Below, piece by piece: positions 36,982-45,781 of a DNA stretch of 64,000 nucleotides. The notes under the pieces are model-generated. The model ran no database searches. It was not told where the DNA came from and was given only the letters and a program-made list of their open reading frames with translations. Made by a program: the position numbers and the translations under genes. The number at the start of each line of letters is the position of its first letter. The stretch's first letter is position 1. The stretch spans positions 103,094 through 167,093 of the forward strand of contig JABHQR010000017.1 in NCBI GenBank assembly GCA_018696395.1. The letters are read 5' to 3'. This stretch comes from an archaeon. Lineage in GTDB: Archaea; Nanobdellota; Nanobdellia; Woesearchaeales; GW2011-AR9.

Positions 36982-37806
36982 TTAAATGTTTTGTTTGTTT
37001 CGGTATGCACAACTGAAACCATAATCTCTTAATTGTTGAACTTTAAGTGTTATTTCTTTATTTGGCATATTATATAAATTTTCTTTTTTAGTGAAATCAG
37101 TTTCATCAACATAAGAAATTTTTATAAACACTTTTTCTGTATCAAATAGTTGTTTGATTTTTTCTGTATCAAATTCAAACCCTTTAAATGGAACATATGT
37201 TAACGTAACTTTTGAATTTCCATCATACCAATCATTAATTATGTTTGAAATCTCTTGGTTAGTTAACATTTTTAGTTTTGGACTTAAAATTTTCTTTTCT
37301 AAATCAGAGGTTGTATGGCAGGAAAATTGTAACCTTATATTAGCTCCTTCATCATGGACCTTTTTTAACTCTTCAAAAAGGTTGTAATTACGAACTCCTG
37401 CAGTTGAAACAACGTATAATATATCATCATATTTTGATTTTAATTTTCTAATGGAATCACATAAATTTTTATGGTTACAGGCAGGATCTCCCATCTCCTT
37501 GAATTCAATTTTAGTTTGATCAAAACTGTATTGTGAATGTTCAGGTAAATTGTAAACAAATTCTACTTGCTCAACAATTTCATCAACTGATAATTTTTTG
37601 AAATGATTAAAGTGGTTAGTAAAACAGTAAATACAATTTACATTACAACCCGATGTTAAACTTACACCAATTTTCCATTTTGATAAATTCTCTTCTTTAT
37701 CTTCTAAGGTTGTATCACTAACAAAGACAGGTAAATTTTCGGGAGTTTTAAATATATAACCATGCCCATTAGGAATAATAAGTTTATCTATTAATTCAAG
37801 ATCCAT
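36982..37806 (-). CDS. Radical SAM protein, RlmN-like
   Basis: A protein of 274 residues with the cluster motif SGCNVNCIYCF (Cys 54, 58, 61; CX3CX2C) in the first strand of a partial TIM barrel. Later stretches resemble the RlmN/Cfr group: EFKEMGDPACNHKNLCDSI, VVSTAGVRNYN, RLQFSCHTTSDLEKKILSP and TLTYVPFKGFEFD. The C-terminus YGFSCAYRNK has a Cys where RlmN carries its methylated Cys, but the usual flanking motif is not kept. RNA methylation is possible; another radical reaction is equally open. The N-terminal RlmN domain is absent. Confidence 0.75.
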   Translation of the reverse strand: MDLELIDKLIIPNGHGYIFKTPENLPVFVSDTTLEDKEENLSKWKIGVSLTSGCNVNCIYCFTNHFNHFKKLSVDEIVEQVEFVYNLPEHSQYSFDQTKIEFKEMGDPACNHKNLCDSIRKLKSKYDDILYVVSTAGVRNYNLFEELKKVHDEGANIRLQFSCHTTSDLEKKILSPKLKMLTNQEISNIINDWYDGNSKVTLTYVPFKGFEFDTEKIKQLFDTEKVFIKISYVDETDFTKKENLYNMPNKEITLKVQQLRDYGFSCAYRNKQNI

Positions 37807-37869
37807 TTTTTTATTTGATCATATTTGATTTTTTTAATTAAATTATAATTAAAAATTAAAATAAAAAAA

Positions 37870-39009
37870 TTAAGGTATTAGTTTAGTACTTTTCTTCGAA
37901 TTTGGTAAAGCTCTTACTGACATTGCTGGTGATGCTGCTAATTGTTCAAGAGAAAATGTTGCCTTCAACTGTTTTTGTTGGGCAGTAAATGATTTCTGAT
38001 TTTCTCTTCGCAACTTTTCAAGGAAAATGTTATGTAAAAACCTTGTTGAGGTGTAGGCACTTTCAAGTGCTCCAAAGCTAGTACTTTCTAAATTTCCAAT
38101 CTGATTAGCTTCAGATTCTGTCATCCCTAAAAATTTTGTTGCAAAGTCAAGGCCTGTTTTATGTTGTTGGGCAGCATACTTACTTTTTGTTGTTTGTAAG
38201 TAAAAATGGCTTGTTACATGAACCACTCTACCTTCGCCTACTGGAAACTTTACAGCAATTGGCATATCAAGATATTTAGACTTCATTTCTTCACTACCTA
38301 ACAAGATATCAACATTTTCGTTCCTTAATAAGTGGATTGGATAACTAGACCCTTCTAACCACCAAATTGGTTTTAGTGAACCATTTCCTAAACCCCTAGT
38401 ATAAGGTGATCCGGATGCTACTAAGTCAACTTCTACTAAATCATTTCCAGTATTTCTTTTACCTCTTTCAATATATCCAGGGAATGCTTTCATTACCACT
38501 TCACTCAATGCCCAGTCTGTTGTTATTACAAATCCCCCATCTTCAGTAAAATTTCTTAATGCGTCAGTTCCTGTTTTCCCTTTGTACCTTAATCGGTGAT
38601 TGCCCCCTGGGCAGTTGAACATTACTATCTGTTTTGGATCTAGTTCAACATAGTTTGTGTTCATTCTATAAGGTCTTCCTGATGCAGCTAAAACTTTTTC
38701 AACAGAATCATACTGTCCTGGTACAACTAACAAGTCTGTTTCAGTTAATCTACTGATTAAATCTTTTTCACTAGGTTCAAGGATGTTGTTCAATATTCTT
38801 GTTGACATTTTATATGCTTGATCCATGTTTTGTGAAAGCTTACTTTTTTTAGAACCACATGAACAACTTCCTGTACAACCGCAGGCATAACCTTTGTCAG
38901 TATCATACTTTGCTTTTGCAGATGCGTAACTGAATCCACCTCCTTCACTGTTACTATTACTAGAATTACCCCAACTTGCACTGGTATCATTTCCCCAACT
39001 ATATGACAT
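37870..39009 (-). CDS. Cys-rich, amidotransferase-like protein of the kinase cluster
   Basis: A protein of 379 residues from ATG 39009, preceded by GGAGGTTAAAAAA that also ends the PK-like gene. The N-terminal 60 residues hold Trp/Gly/Asn repeats (YSWGND, SWGNSS) and a metal-binding-like CGCTGSCSC (Cys 43, 45, 49, 51). The next 200 residues resemble a class I glutamine-amidotransferase/ThuA-like fold: DLLVVPGQYDSVEKVLA, IVMFNCPGGNHRLRYKG, FTEDGGFVITTDWALSEVVM, GRVVHVTSHFYLQ. Cys in FNCPGG might be a nucleophile. It is the last gene of a three-gene unit with a PK-like protein and a J-domain kinase. Substrate unknown. Confidence 0.7.
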   Translation of the reverse strand: MSYSWGNDTSASWGNSSNSNSEGGGFSYASAKAKYDTDKGYACGCTGSCSCGSKKSKLSQNMDQAYKMSTRILNNILEPSEKDLISRLTETDLLVVPGQYDSVEKVLAASGRPYRMNTNYVELDPKQIVMFNCPGGNHRLRYKGKTGTDALRNFTEDGGFVITTDWALSEVVMKAFPGYIERGKRNTGNDLVEVDLVASGSPYTRGLGNGSLKPIWWLEGSSYPIHLLRNENVDILLGSEEMKSKYLDMPIAVKFPVGEGRVVHVTSHFYLQTTKSKYAAQQHKTGLDFATKFLGMTESEANQIGNLESTSFGALESAYTSTRFLHNIFLEKLRRENQKSFTAQQKQLKATFSLEQLAASPAMSVRALPNSKKSTKLIP

Positions 39010-39013
39010 TTTT

Positions 39014-40087
39014 TTAACCTCCAATTATTTTTTTTATTTTTCCTAACTGTGTTATTTTAGGAATTTGAGTTGAATAATTATCTGGAACATAATCTTTATT
39101 GATTGCTTGAAGTAAATTTAAAGCAGAGAATAAAGATTCTTTTTTGAAACAGATGTCATCACCAACCATAATATGTTTATATCCTATCTCTCGTAAGAAA
39201 CCAATGTCACTAATGTCTGTACATGATGGCATATAACTATCACGTAAAGATGTAAATATTCTTGAAGCAGATATTGCTTGTGAGTCTGCCCTAACTATTT
39301 GCCTAGTAGCATTTAGTATTTTGTGAGGGCGAGAAACTTCTACATAAAGGTCTCCTCTTGCAGCCATTAAACCTACATAATTTTTTATTGCAGGATAATC
39401 ATATTTTACAAAATCAAGGCCACGTTCTGACTCTATTTTAGCAACTATCTTAGCATTTGGGTCTAGTTTTAATAAATCAGAAATATCTTTTGATTCTTCA
39501 ACATAAGATAACATGTATGTATGGATTCCAACTTTTTTTGCAGCTTCAATATATCTCTTATCATTATCAGTTAAGTAACCTTTAATTCGTAAACTGGGAT
39601 CTAAAATGTTGATTGATTCTCCACCACCAATAATTCTTTGTGGCCCATCAAGCATTATTAAACGATTGCCATCAACTTTTGCAATGTAAGCTGTTTGATA
39701 GCCATCGTTAAGGTAACACTTAACTGGTTTGGTAGTGTCAAGCTCAATTTCATGGTCAAGTTCTACTATTGACCAAGGTGGTGTTCTTAATTCACCATAA
39801 GCTTTTGGATTACTAGGGTCGAGGACAACTTTTTTTCCTTCAACTTCGATTACAGTTGGTTCTTTAGGTGCATTGAAATATGCTCCTCTAGAAACTCTTA
39901 ATTGTCTACATTTTAAGTCTAACCAGATTGGTTTTTTTCCAGCAATCGATTTTAGTCTTGATAACATTTCTTCTAATGGTTCTTTAATTGGCATTACTGT
40001 GTTTAATCTTAGGCCTTCAACAATTGGGTGTTGCACAATATCTTCAAGATAAGGTGCGTATGGTGGTATTGTAGTTATTGCTTTCAT
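39014..40087 (-). CDS. Pyruvate-kinase-like protein, no C-terminal domain
   Basis: A protein of 357 residues that matches the A and B domains of pyruvate kinase at low identity. PIWLDLKCRQLRV stands where PK has the LDTKGPEIR strand. CYLNDGYQTAYIAKVDGNRL and GGGESINILDPSLRIKGYLT match the B-domain and its return. NAKIVAKIESERGLDFV matches KIE; GLMAARGDLYVEV matches the ARGDLG metal site. The regulatory C domain is absent. It may be a PK-related enzyme on another enol or phosphate substrate, or a non-catalytic sensor. It is sandwiched between the kinase and the Cys-rich gene with 4-5 base gaps. Confidence 0.75.
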   Translation of the reverse strand: MKAITTIPPYAPYLEDIVQHPIVEGLRLNTVMPIKEPLEEMLSRLKSIAGKKPIWLDLKCRQLRVSRGAYFNAPKEPTVIEVEGKKVVLDPSNPKAYGELRTPPWSIVELDHEIELDTTKPVKCYLNDGYQTAYIAKVDGNRLIMLDGPQRIIGGGESINILDPSLRIKGYLTDNDKRYIEAAKKVGIHTYMLSYVEESKDISDLLKLDPNAKIVAKIESERGLDFVKYDYPAIKNYVGLMAARGDLYVEVSRPHKILNATRQIVRADSQAISASRIFTSLRDSYMPSCTDISDIGFLREIGYKHIMVGDDICFKKESLFSALNLLQAINKDYVPDNYSTQIPKITQLGKIKKIIGG

Positions 40088-40092
40088 TTTTT

Positions 40093-41097
40093 TTATACCC
40101 TCATTTCTTTATTTGACTGTTTACGACCAAAAATTTGTTGACGTAAATCAGAAAGTTCTTTGACTAAATCTTTATCCTCCCAAGATGGTCTTGCTAAGGG
40201 ATGGTCATGCATAAATTGGTTGAAGAAAGTCTTAATTTTCTCTGGTGTATTTGTTGGATAACTTTTATCAATTGGATTTCCTCCTAATGCATAAATCATG
40301 GTTGCTGCTAATGAATATAGGTCGGTGTGTGGCATTGGTGGTTTAAGGTCAATAAGTTCTGGTGCAGCAAATGCTAGTGTATAACCTGTTGGTTTGGTGT
40401 AACTTCTAGGTTTTATTGAAGAGAATCCATAATCTACTAATACTGCATTGTGTTCCTGTGGTTTAACAATTATATTGTTTGGTTTAACATCACAGTGAAC
40501 AACTCCATTAAAGTGTAAATAATTAAGAGCGTTTAATAGTCTTTGAGTCATCCAACAAACATGTTCAGGGTCTATTCCTCCATGTTTTTCAACAATTTTA
40601 TCAATAGTTGGGCCTTCAATGTAAGTCATGGCAAAAACACAACTTCCATCATCAAGTTTAAAATAATCTCTTAATGTTGGTAAAGAATAATGATGTAATT
40701 TCCATAATAATTTGGCTTCATGAGCCATAACTATGGTATCTTCAGGACTAATGTTAATATTCTGCTTTAAACAAGCAAATTCATTAAGTAATACATGATT
40801 TGCTTTGTAAGTAACACCCATGCTTCCTTGACTAATTTGGCTTATGACTTGATAATTTCCTATCATTTTTTGTTGACTTTCCCGTAATTGTTGGTCGTAT
40901 GAAGAACGTTTTTGTGGATCTAATATGATCTCTTTTGCTTGATTAACTAAACTTGATAAATTTCCACTGTTAGAAATATCTGGGTGATACTTACGTTGCA
41001 ATGCCCTATAAGATGCTTTGATGACCTCTTGACAAGCATTAGGTTGTACTTGTAAAATTTCATATAAATTGTTTAATCCAGTGAAGTTTTCATTCAT
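40093..41097 (-). CDS. J-domain/Ser-Thr protein kinase fusion
   Basis: A protein of 334 residues. Residues 9-70 form a J domain with the HPD motif at 38-40 (QRKYHPDIS), which activates Hsp70. Residues 82-330 form an eukaryotic-type kinase: Gly-rich loop ISQGSMGVTY, Lys 111 (ACLKQ), HCDVKPNN with Asp 203 and Asn 208, VDYG at 221-224 (DFG variant), APE at 245-247 and HTDLYSL. All catalytic residues are intact, so it should be active. GGGGG lies before ATG 41097. First gene of a tight three-gene unit, divergent from the AbrB-PhoU gene. Confidence 0.93.
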   Translation of the reverse strand: MNENFTGLNNLYEILQVQPNACQEVIKASYRALQRKYHPDISNSGNLSSLVNQAKEIILDPQKRSSYDQQLRESQQKMIGNYQVISQISQGSMGVTYKANHVLLNEFACLKQNINISPEDTIVMAHEAKLLWKLHHYSLPTLRDYFKLDDGSCVFAMTYIEGPTIDKIVEKHGGIDPEHVCWMTQRLLNALNYLHFNGVVHCDVKPNNIIVKPQEHNAVLVDYGFSSIKPRSYTKPTGYTLAFAAPELIDLKPPMPHTDLYSLAATMIYALGGNPIDKSYPTNTPEKIKTFFNQFMHDHPLARPSWEDKDLVKELSDLRQQIFGRKQSNKEMRV

Positions 41098-41161
41098 TTT
41101 GTTCCCCCTTTTTCTTTTTTACTATTTACTAAGCGAAAGAATTATATATACTTGAAGCAAC

Positions 41162-41175
41162 CAGTATATATACTG
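41162..41175. promoter_or_regulatory. Palindrome between divergent kinase and PhoU-like genes
   Basis: CAGTATATATACTG is a perfect 14-bp palindrome in the 171-base gap between the kinase cluster and the AbrB-PhoU gene. A TATA-like ATTATATATA at 41141-41150 is correctly placed for the minus-strand kinase gene, so the palindrome would lie just upstream of that promoter. AT-rich palindromes arise easily by chance, which lowers confidence. Confidence 0.4.
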
Positions 41176-41268
41176 ATTATATTGTGGTTATAATCTATAT
41201 TAATCATTAACAAATGTCAACTCGTTTAATAAAAAAGAAATTAAAAATAAAATTATCAAAATAATAAA

Positions 41269-42177
41269 ATGAAAAGAAAAGTTGTAAAACATGGGCCTTC
41301 ATCATTAACTATGTCTTTACCAATGAATTGGGTTAAGAAACAACATATTCATAGTGGTGATGAGTTAGAAGTAACTGAACAAGGGAACAATCTGTTAGTT
41401 TCTGGTGAAGGGAAAAAAGATTCTAAATCAATAGATATTTCAATTAGTGGTGATAAGATGTTTGTTCGTAGGTTGTTTAACATGCCTTACTTAAGGGGTT
41501 ATGATGTGATGAACATTACTTTTGATTCTTATAACGTTATGGAAGATATTCAAAAAAATATTACTGCTTGGCGAGGTTTTGAGATTGTTGAGCAAAGAGA
41601 TAAATTTTGTAAAATTAAATGTATCGCAGAATCTAAACCTGAAGAAGTTGATCAAATGATAGTTAGGATGTTTAATATTTGTTCAACTTTATTTGATGAA
41701 ATTTTATGTTATATTAAAACAGAAAATGAAGATTGTTTGAAAAGAATGTTATTAATTGATATTAACATGACTAGAATTGATCTTTTCTGTAGGAGGGTTC
41801 TTAATGTTGGTAAAGGAATTGAAGTTGGAAAAATTGGAAGTATGTATGCAATTGTTAGAACCTTAGAAGAGATTAGTGATTTAGCGAAAGACGTTGCAAA
41901 AAGTAAACCTAAAATAAGGAGTGTGAAGAAAAAATTATTTGTAAAAATTTTAGGGGAATTAATTAAATCATTTAATTTATTACGTGCTATTAAACATAAG
42001 AAAGAGATTGAACCAATTTATGAATATAAAGAGATTAAATGTTCTTTAAGAAAAATGTTTGAGAAAGATTATCAATTAAATAAAGATGAAATGTTCATGT
42101 TCTTGACTTTACGACACTTGATTTATGAATTTCATGATTTGTCTGAAGAAGTTATTTTATGGGTTGACCCTAAATAA
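41269..42177 (+). CDS. AbrB-PhoU-type phosphate uptake regulator
   Basis: A protein of 302 residues. An N-terminal SpoVT/AbrB swapped-hairpin DNA-binding domain (about 1-45, VKHGPSSLTMSLPMNWVKK) is joined to a PhoU-type helical bundle in two parts (VDQMIVRMFNICSTLFDEIL; YAIVRTLEEISDLAKDVAKS). This fusion is typical of archaea and is thought to link phosphate transport or signalling to transcription. No pst genes are in the window. It is divergent from the kinase cluster and followed 75 bases later by a membrane protein and the CinA-NadD pair. Confidence 0.92.
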   Translation: MKRKVVKHGPSSLTMSLPMNWVKKQHIHSGDELEVTEQGNNLLVSGEGKKDSKSIDISISGDKMFVRRLFNMPYLRGYDVMNITFDSYNVMEDIQKNITAWRGFEIVEQRDKFCKIKCIAESKPEEVDQMIVRMFNICSTLFDEILCYIKTENEDCLKRMLLIDINMTRIDLFCRRVLNVGKGIEVGKIGSMYAIVRTLEEISDLAKDVAKSKPKIRSVKKKLFVKILGELIKSFNLLRAIKHKKEIEPIYEYKEIKCSLRKMFEKDYQLNKDEMFMFLTLRHLIYEFHDLSEEVILWVDPK

Positions 42178-42252
42178 TCATTTTATTTTTACTACTTTCA
42201 AGTACTTCTGATGTGCAAAATTTTATAAAAAACCCTTATTTCTAGTTAACAA

Positions 42253-43428
42253 ATGGCATTAGACGATACAATTAATGAAAATCTTAGGAAAGAATTAGCG
42301 AAAAAACCTATCACTTCACCATCAAATCCTTTTATTGAGCAATTTAAATCATTAGGTTATGGTGAGGGATTAGCTTTTGGATTTAACTTAGCAGGAACAT
42401 TAATAGCTCAATCTTTGGGTTTAAATCCTTGGGTTGTTTCACTTGCTGGCCCAATATTGGAAAAACCAGCTTTCTATGTTGTAAATGGATGTAAGGGAGC
42501 ATATGATTATTTTGAAACTCCTAAACGATTAAGAGGAGATCTTAAGAAACATGTTAAAAATGCAATTAGTGAAGGAAATGAAGATTTATTTTTAGACATT
42601 GTTTTTCATGATACTACTTATACTTTATTGATGAGAGGTTTGATGGAAATGTATTCTGAAGTTCCAGTTGGTTTTTTAGTTCCTTTTGCGTTTGGAACCG
42701 GTTTGGTTGTTGCAACTGCTGGTGGTGTAGCACTTGAAGAAGGAAAATATAAATTGTTCAGAAAGGGCTTAAGAAAAGCTGGATTTGAAGAAGAGAAATA
42801 TTTGGAGTCAAGGTTCTATATTAGTGCAGATAAAAATCCACAAGATGTTTTAGATTCGGTAGTTAATAGATTTGGCTTAACTGGAAATCAAGGTTCTATG
42901 GAATATTATGATCGGTATTTTCCTCAGCCTGATGTTAAAGAATATTCTGGAAGAAAACCTAAATTTAGGTTAAGGAAAAGGCGATTAGAAGATGGTAATT
43001 GGATGCAAACTGCCCAATTAGTATTTACTAATACTGGTAGAATAAAAAATAAAGCAGTTGAACAGTTTAATTATTTTCCACAAGAGAAATTAAAAATTTA
43101 TCACTTGTTGAATAATCAAGAAATGCCGCAAGATGTTGATCAAGTTCAAGATGAAATATCTAGGAAAGTTATGAAAAAGATTAGAGGCAGAGAACAAGGT
43201 TTAGATATTAATTTTATTAGGTCTTTTGCAACAAATGGAAAAGAGGGTTTGTTTGTATCAACAGACAAGGTTTTAGGAGTTCAAGATAGGTCATTTTATG
43301 TTGTTGAATTAAAAGTTTACAATGATAAAAAACTTCTGAAAGATGCGATGGGTTATGTTATGGCTGAATTTCCAGTGATGCAAGTAAGTCATGGGAAAGA
43401 TCATTTAGTTGCTTTGAATGGGAGTTAG
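42253..43428 (+). CDS. Hypothetical membrane protein, 391 aa
   Basis: Unrecognised. Two hydrophobic regions (about 36-68, LAFGFNLAGTLIAQSLGLNP; and about 137-162, VGFLVPFAFGTGLVVATAGG) suggest a membrane hairpin pair near the N-terminus. The remaining 220 residues are soluble and basic with strands such as WMQTAQLVFTNTGRIKN and DRSFYVVELKVYNDKKLL. It starts a probable operon: 32 bases to the CinA-like gene, which overlaps the NadD-like gene. A role in transport or membrane-associated cofactor metabolism is possible but not shown. Confidence 0.75.
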   Translation: MALDDTINENLRKELAKKPITSPSNPFIEQFKSLGYGEGLAFGFNLAGTLIAQSLGLNPWVVSLAGPILEKPAFYVVNGCKGAYDYFETPKRLRGDLKKHVKNAISEGNEDLFLDIVFHDTTYTLLMRGLMEMYSEVPVGFLVPFAFGTGLVVATAGGVALEEGKYKLFRKGLRKAGFEEEKYLESRFYISADKNPQDVLDSVVNRFGLTGNQGSMEYYDRYFPQPDVKEYSGRKPKFRLRKRRLEDGNWMQTAQLVFTNTGRIKNKAVEQFNYFPQEKLKIYHLLNNQEMPQDVDQVQDEISRKVMKKIRGREQGLDINFIRSFATNGKEGLFVSTDKVLGVQDRSFYVVELKVYNDKKLLKDAMGYVMAEFPVMQVSHGKDHLVALNGS

Positions 43429-43460
43429 ATGACGATAAACTTTATTTAAGGTATCTGAAG

Positions 43461-44207
43461 ATGAAAAAACCAGCTGAAATATTTGAGAAACATAATAATA
43501 AACTTCGATTGATGTTTGAAACTAGAAAATCATTATTAATTCGTCGGGGCGATTGGAAATCTAAGGTTGAAGAAGCAGAAGCAAGTTTGGAAGAATGGTC
43601 AATTTCTGGAAGAAAACAAAATTATGATTCTGAAGAATTAGCTGATGCAAAGTTGTTTCGGCATATCGCAAATCTTTATGAATTTGCTAATAATCTTGAA
43701 TTAAATATTGCTGATGCATTACACCAAGCTCATATTTCTGAATATCTCTTATCGAGTGGATTAAATAAAATATTAATTAGTGAAGGAAAAAAAGGGATGA
43801 AATTAGGTGTGTTAGAATTAAGTGCAAGATTAATGCCAATTTTAACTTTTCCTTGTTCATCTTCGTATTTTGAAGTGGGAGTTATTCCTTATTCTAAAGA
43901 GTCAAGAGAGATTTTAGGTGAAAATGTTCAAAGAAGTTTTGTGAATTCAAAAGTTGCATTAGAAAGTGCAACAAATATTGCAAATAAATTTGGAGTTCAT
44001 TATTCTTTAGCAGAAACTTCTGCTGCTCCAAGAACAGACGTTCCTAGGTCTGGAAGAAAACCTGGACTTTATATCTGTGGAATTATTGGAGATGAAGTTA
44101 AACTAGACGAAAGCTATGTTATTGATACTCCTTTTAGATCTGAATTTAATGCTATTGTACGTAAACATATGTATGGTGCTTTGAAAAAAATGTATGGTAC
44201 TGTATAA
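43461..44207 (+). CDS. CinA/PncC-like NMN deamidase
   Basis: A protein of 248 residues. After about 100 helical residues comes a domain similar to the CinA C-terminal fold: KLGVLELSARLMPILTFPCS, SYFEVGVIPYSKESREILG, NSKVALESATNIANKFGVHY and SLAETSAAPRTDVPRSGRKP. In bacteria PncC hydrolyses nicotinamide mononucleotide to nicotinate mononucleotide. Overlap with the next gene (TAATG) and that gene's NMN/NaMN adenylyltransferase motifs support this role. The N-terminal helical part is unusual. Activity is inferred from fold and context. Confidence 0.72.
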   Translation: MKKPAEIFEKHNNKLRLMFETRKSLLIRRGDWKSKVEEAEASLEEWSISGRKQNYDSEELADAKLFRHIANLYEFANNLELNIADALHQAHISEYLLSSGLNKILISEGKKGMKLGVLELSARLMPILTFPCSSSYFEVGVIPYSKESREILGENVQRSFVNSKVALESATNIANKFGVHYSLAETSAAPRTDVPRSGRKPGLYICGIIGDEVKLDESYVIDTPFRSEFNAIVRKHMYGALKKMYGTV

Positions 44208-45229
44208 TGAATGGACATTTAGATATATCTGAAGTTGCTCGTAGTTTACAATTGTTTAATCTTGGATTAAAATTGCAAGAAGAAGCTAAGTTAGGAAAAA
44301 ATATTTTAGAACATGTTAGAGAATCATATTCACGTGATAGGAACGATGTCAGTAATTTAGTTGTAGCGTTAGGTTCTTATGACCCTTTAAGTATTGCTCA
44401 TGAATCTTTGTTCTTAAGGGGGTTAAATTTAGTTAAAGAAAAGTCTTTAAGATTTAATGAACTTTCTTTAAATGAATTATTAATAGTAACTTCAACTTTA
44501 CATTTTAATAAAAAAGTTGATTTTAGAAAAAATTCTGCAATATATGACCGAATTCATTCATTAGAAGGATTTGCAAGTTGTTATGAAAATGTTGGTCTAG
44601 CTTTATTTAATAAACCTTTGTTTGTAGACTTAGCTGATGCAATTGAACAAAAATATTATCCTGGTATTAACATTTACTTTTTAGTTGGTTCTGATGTTAT
44701 GGAGAAAGTTATCGATCCTTTGGGATATGCATCAAGAGGGCTTGATTCTGAAGAAATTTTTTCAAAATTGTTTAAACACCACTTTATTGTCTCAGAAAGA
44801 AAAATGAAAACAAATGATGGTGAAAAAGTTGTTAGTTTGAGTGATTTATTAGATTTGTATGGTGGTGTATCTAAGTATGAACATAAAATGATTCATATGG
44901 AATTGCAAGATAGTTATGAGGTATTGGAAATTCCAATAGAAGATGTAAGTTCAACATTAATTAGGAATAGGAGAAGTAAAAGATTTAATACTAGGGAATT
45001 GGAAGCTGTAGGAATAAGTGATTTTATTGATAAGAGGGGATTATATCTTAAAGATGATTTGCAATATGCTGCATTTACTTGTGCTAGGGAAAGATTTGCA
45101 ATTGAAAATAGGGGTAAGCCAATTGCTACTTATATTCGACAATTAATGAATCATTTAGAAGAAATGAATTATAATAAAAATCTCCAAGATAAAGAGTTAA
45201 GAATTTATGAAGAAAGAAGTCAAAAGTAA
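44207..45229 (+). CDS. Nicotinate/nicotinamide-nucleotide adenylyltransferase-like protein
   Basis: A protein of 340 residues. The cytidylyltransferase-like fold shows ALGSYDPLSIAHESLF (Gly 56, His 65, matching GxFxPxHxxH-type motifs), IYFLVGSDVMEKV and SSTLIRNRR (about 248-256), which matches ISSTxIR of NadD/NMNAT. It is longer than usual, with about 50 extra N-terminal residues and a helical C-terminal extension. It starts within the stop of the CinA-like gene, so the two enzymes should act together: deamidate NMN, then adenylate it to the NAD precursor. No NadE is in this window. Confidence 0.8.
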   Translation: MNGHLDISEVARSLQLFNLGLKLQEEAKLGKNILEHVRESYSRDRNDVSNLVVALGSYDPLSIAHESLFLRGLNLVKEKSLRFNELSLNELLIVTSTLHFNKKVDFRKNSAIYDRIHSLEGFASCYENVGLALFNKPLFVDLADAIEQKYYPGINIYFLVGSDVMEKVIDPLGYASRGLDSEEIFSKLFKHHFIVSERKMKTNDGEKVVSLSDLLDLYGGVSKYEHKMIHMELQDSYEVLEIPIEDVSSTLIRNRRSKRFNTRELEAVGISDFIDKRGLYLKDDLQYAAFTCARERFAIENRGKPIATYIRQLMNHLEEMNYNKNLQDKELRIYEERSQK

Positions 45230-45234
45230 AATCT

Positions 45235-45696
45235 CTAACATTCCCTTACTTCTTCAACAACAAGGGCTTGGTCAGTACAAATTTCTTTTTCTTCAAATGG
45301 TTTGATAATTGGGATGATTTTAAGTTGTTTGATTTCTCCACTAAGCTCTTCGTTATATCCTATGTGGGTCATGTAATTCCCAGCTTTGAACATGGAAGCA
45401 TCTTCTAAATTATATGATTCTGCTCGTTCTGTTCCAATTATGTTCACGACCACTCCTTCAACTTCAGTGTTAATGCCATTTTCTATTACAAAATATATGT
45501 CGTTCTTTTCTGTATCAATACAAATCTCTTCAATACTATTAATTTTAGAAAATTCTAAACCAATATCTATTGGACATTGGGCTTCTAGGTCAAGTTGGGC
45601 ACGACCAAAATTCATGATAACTAAACCTAGGGCTACTGCGAAAGAAATAAGTAACAATGTTGCTACTATCGGTGCCATACCTCTTTTTAGTTGCAT
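45235..45696 (-). CDS. Archaeal type IV pilin-like protein
   Basis: A protein of 153 residues from ATG 45696. The start MQLKRGMAPIVATLLLISFA has the class III signal form: short basic leader, then a hydrophobic pilin helix (7-28) that would be cut by a PibD-like peptidase near KRG/M. The rest is a compact beta domain with three or four cysteines (QCPID, EICIDT, EICTDQ, VREC). The longer frame would overlap rpsB, so it is rejected. Convergent with the NadD-like gene over five bases. Likely a minor pilin or adhesin. Confidence 0.82.
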   Translation of the reverse strand: MQLKRGMAPIVATLLLISFAVALGLVIMNFGRAQLDLEAQCPIDIGLEFSKINSIEEICIDTEKNDIYFVIENGINTEVEGVVVNIIGTERAESYNLEDASMFKAGNYMTHIGYNEELSGEIKQLKIIPIIKPFEEKEICTDQALVVEEVREC

Positions 45697-45781
45697 ATGA
45701 TTAAATAATACTATCTGTGTATATAAATTTTTGGGAATTAAGAAATAAATGTTAATAATAAAAAAATAAAAAAGAACAATT

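Noticed and set aside
39014-40087. True glycolytic pyruvate kinase
   Set aside because: Key PK motifs are altered (LDLKCRQLRV, ARGDLYVEV) and the C domain is absent; called PK-like only.
41141-41175. Replication origin (AT-rich palindromes)
   Set aside because: No Cdc6/Orc gene or repeated origin boxes nearby; AT-rich palindromes between divergent promoters are better read as regulatory.
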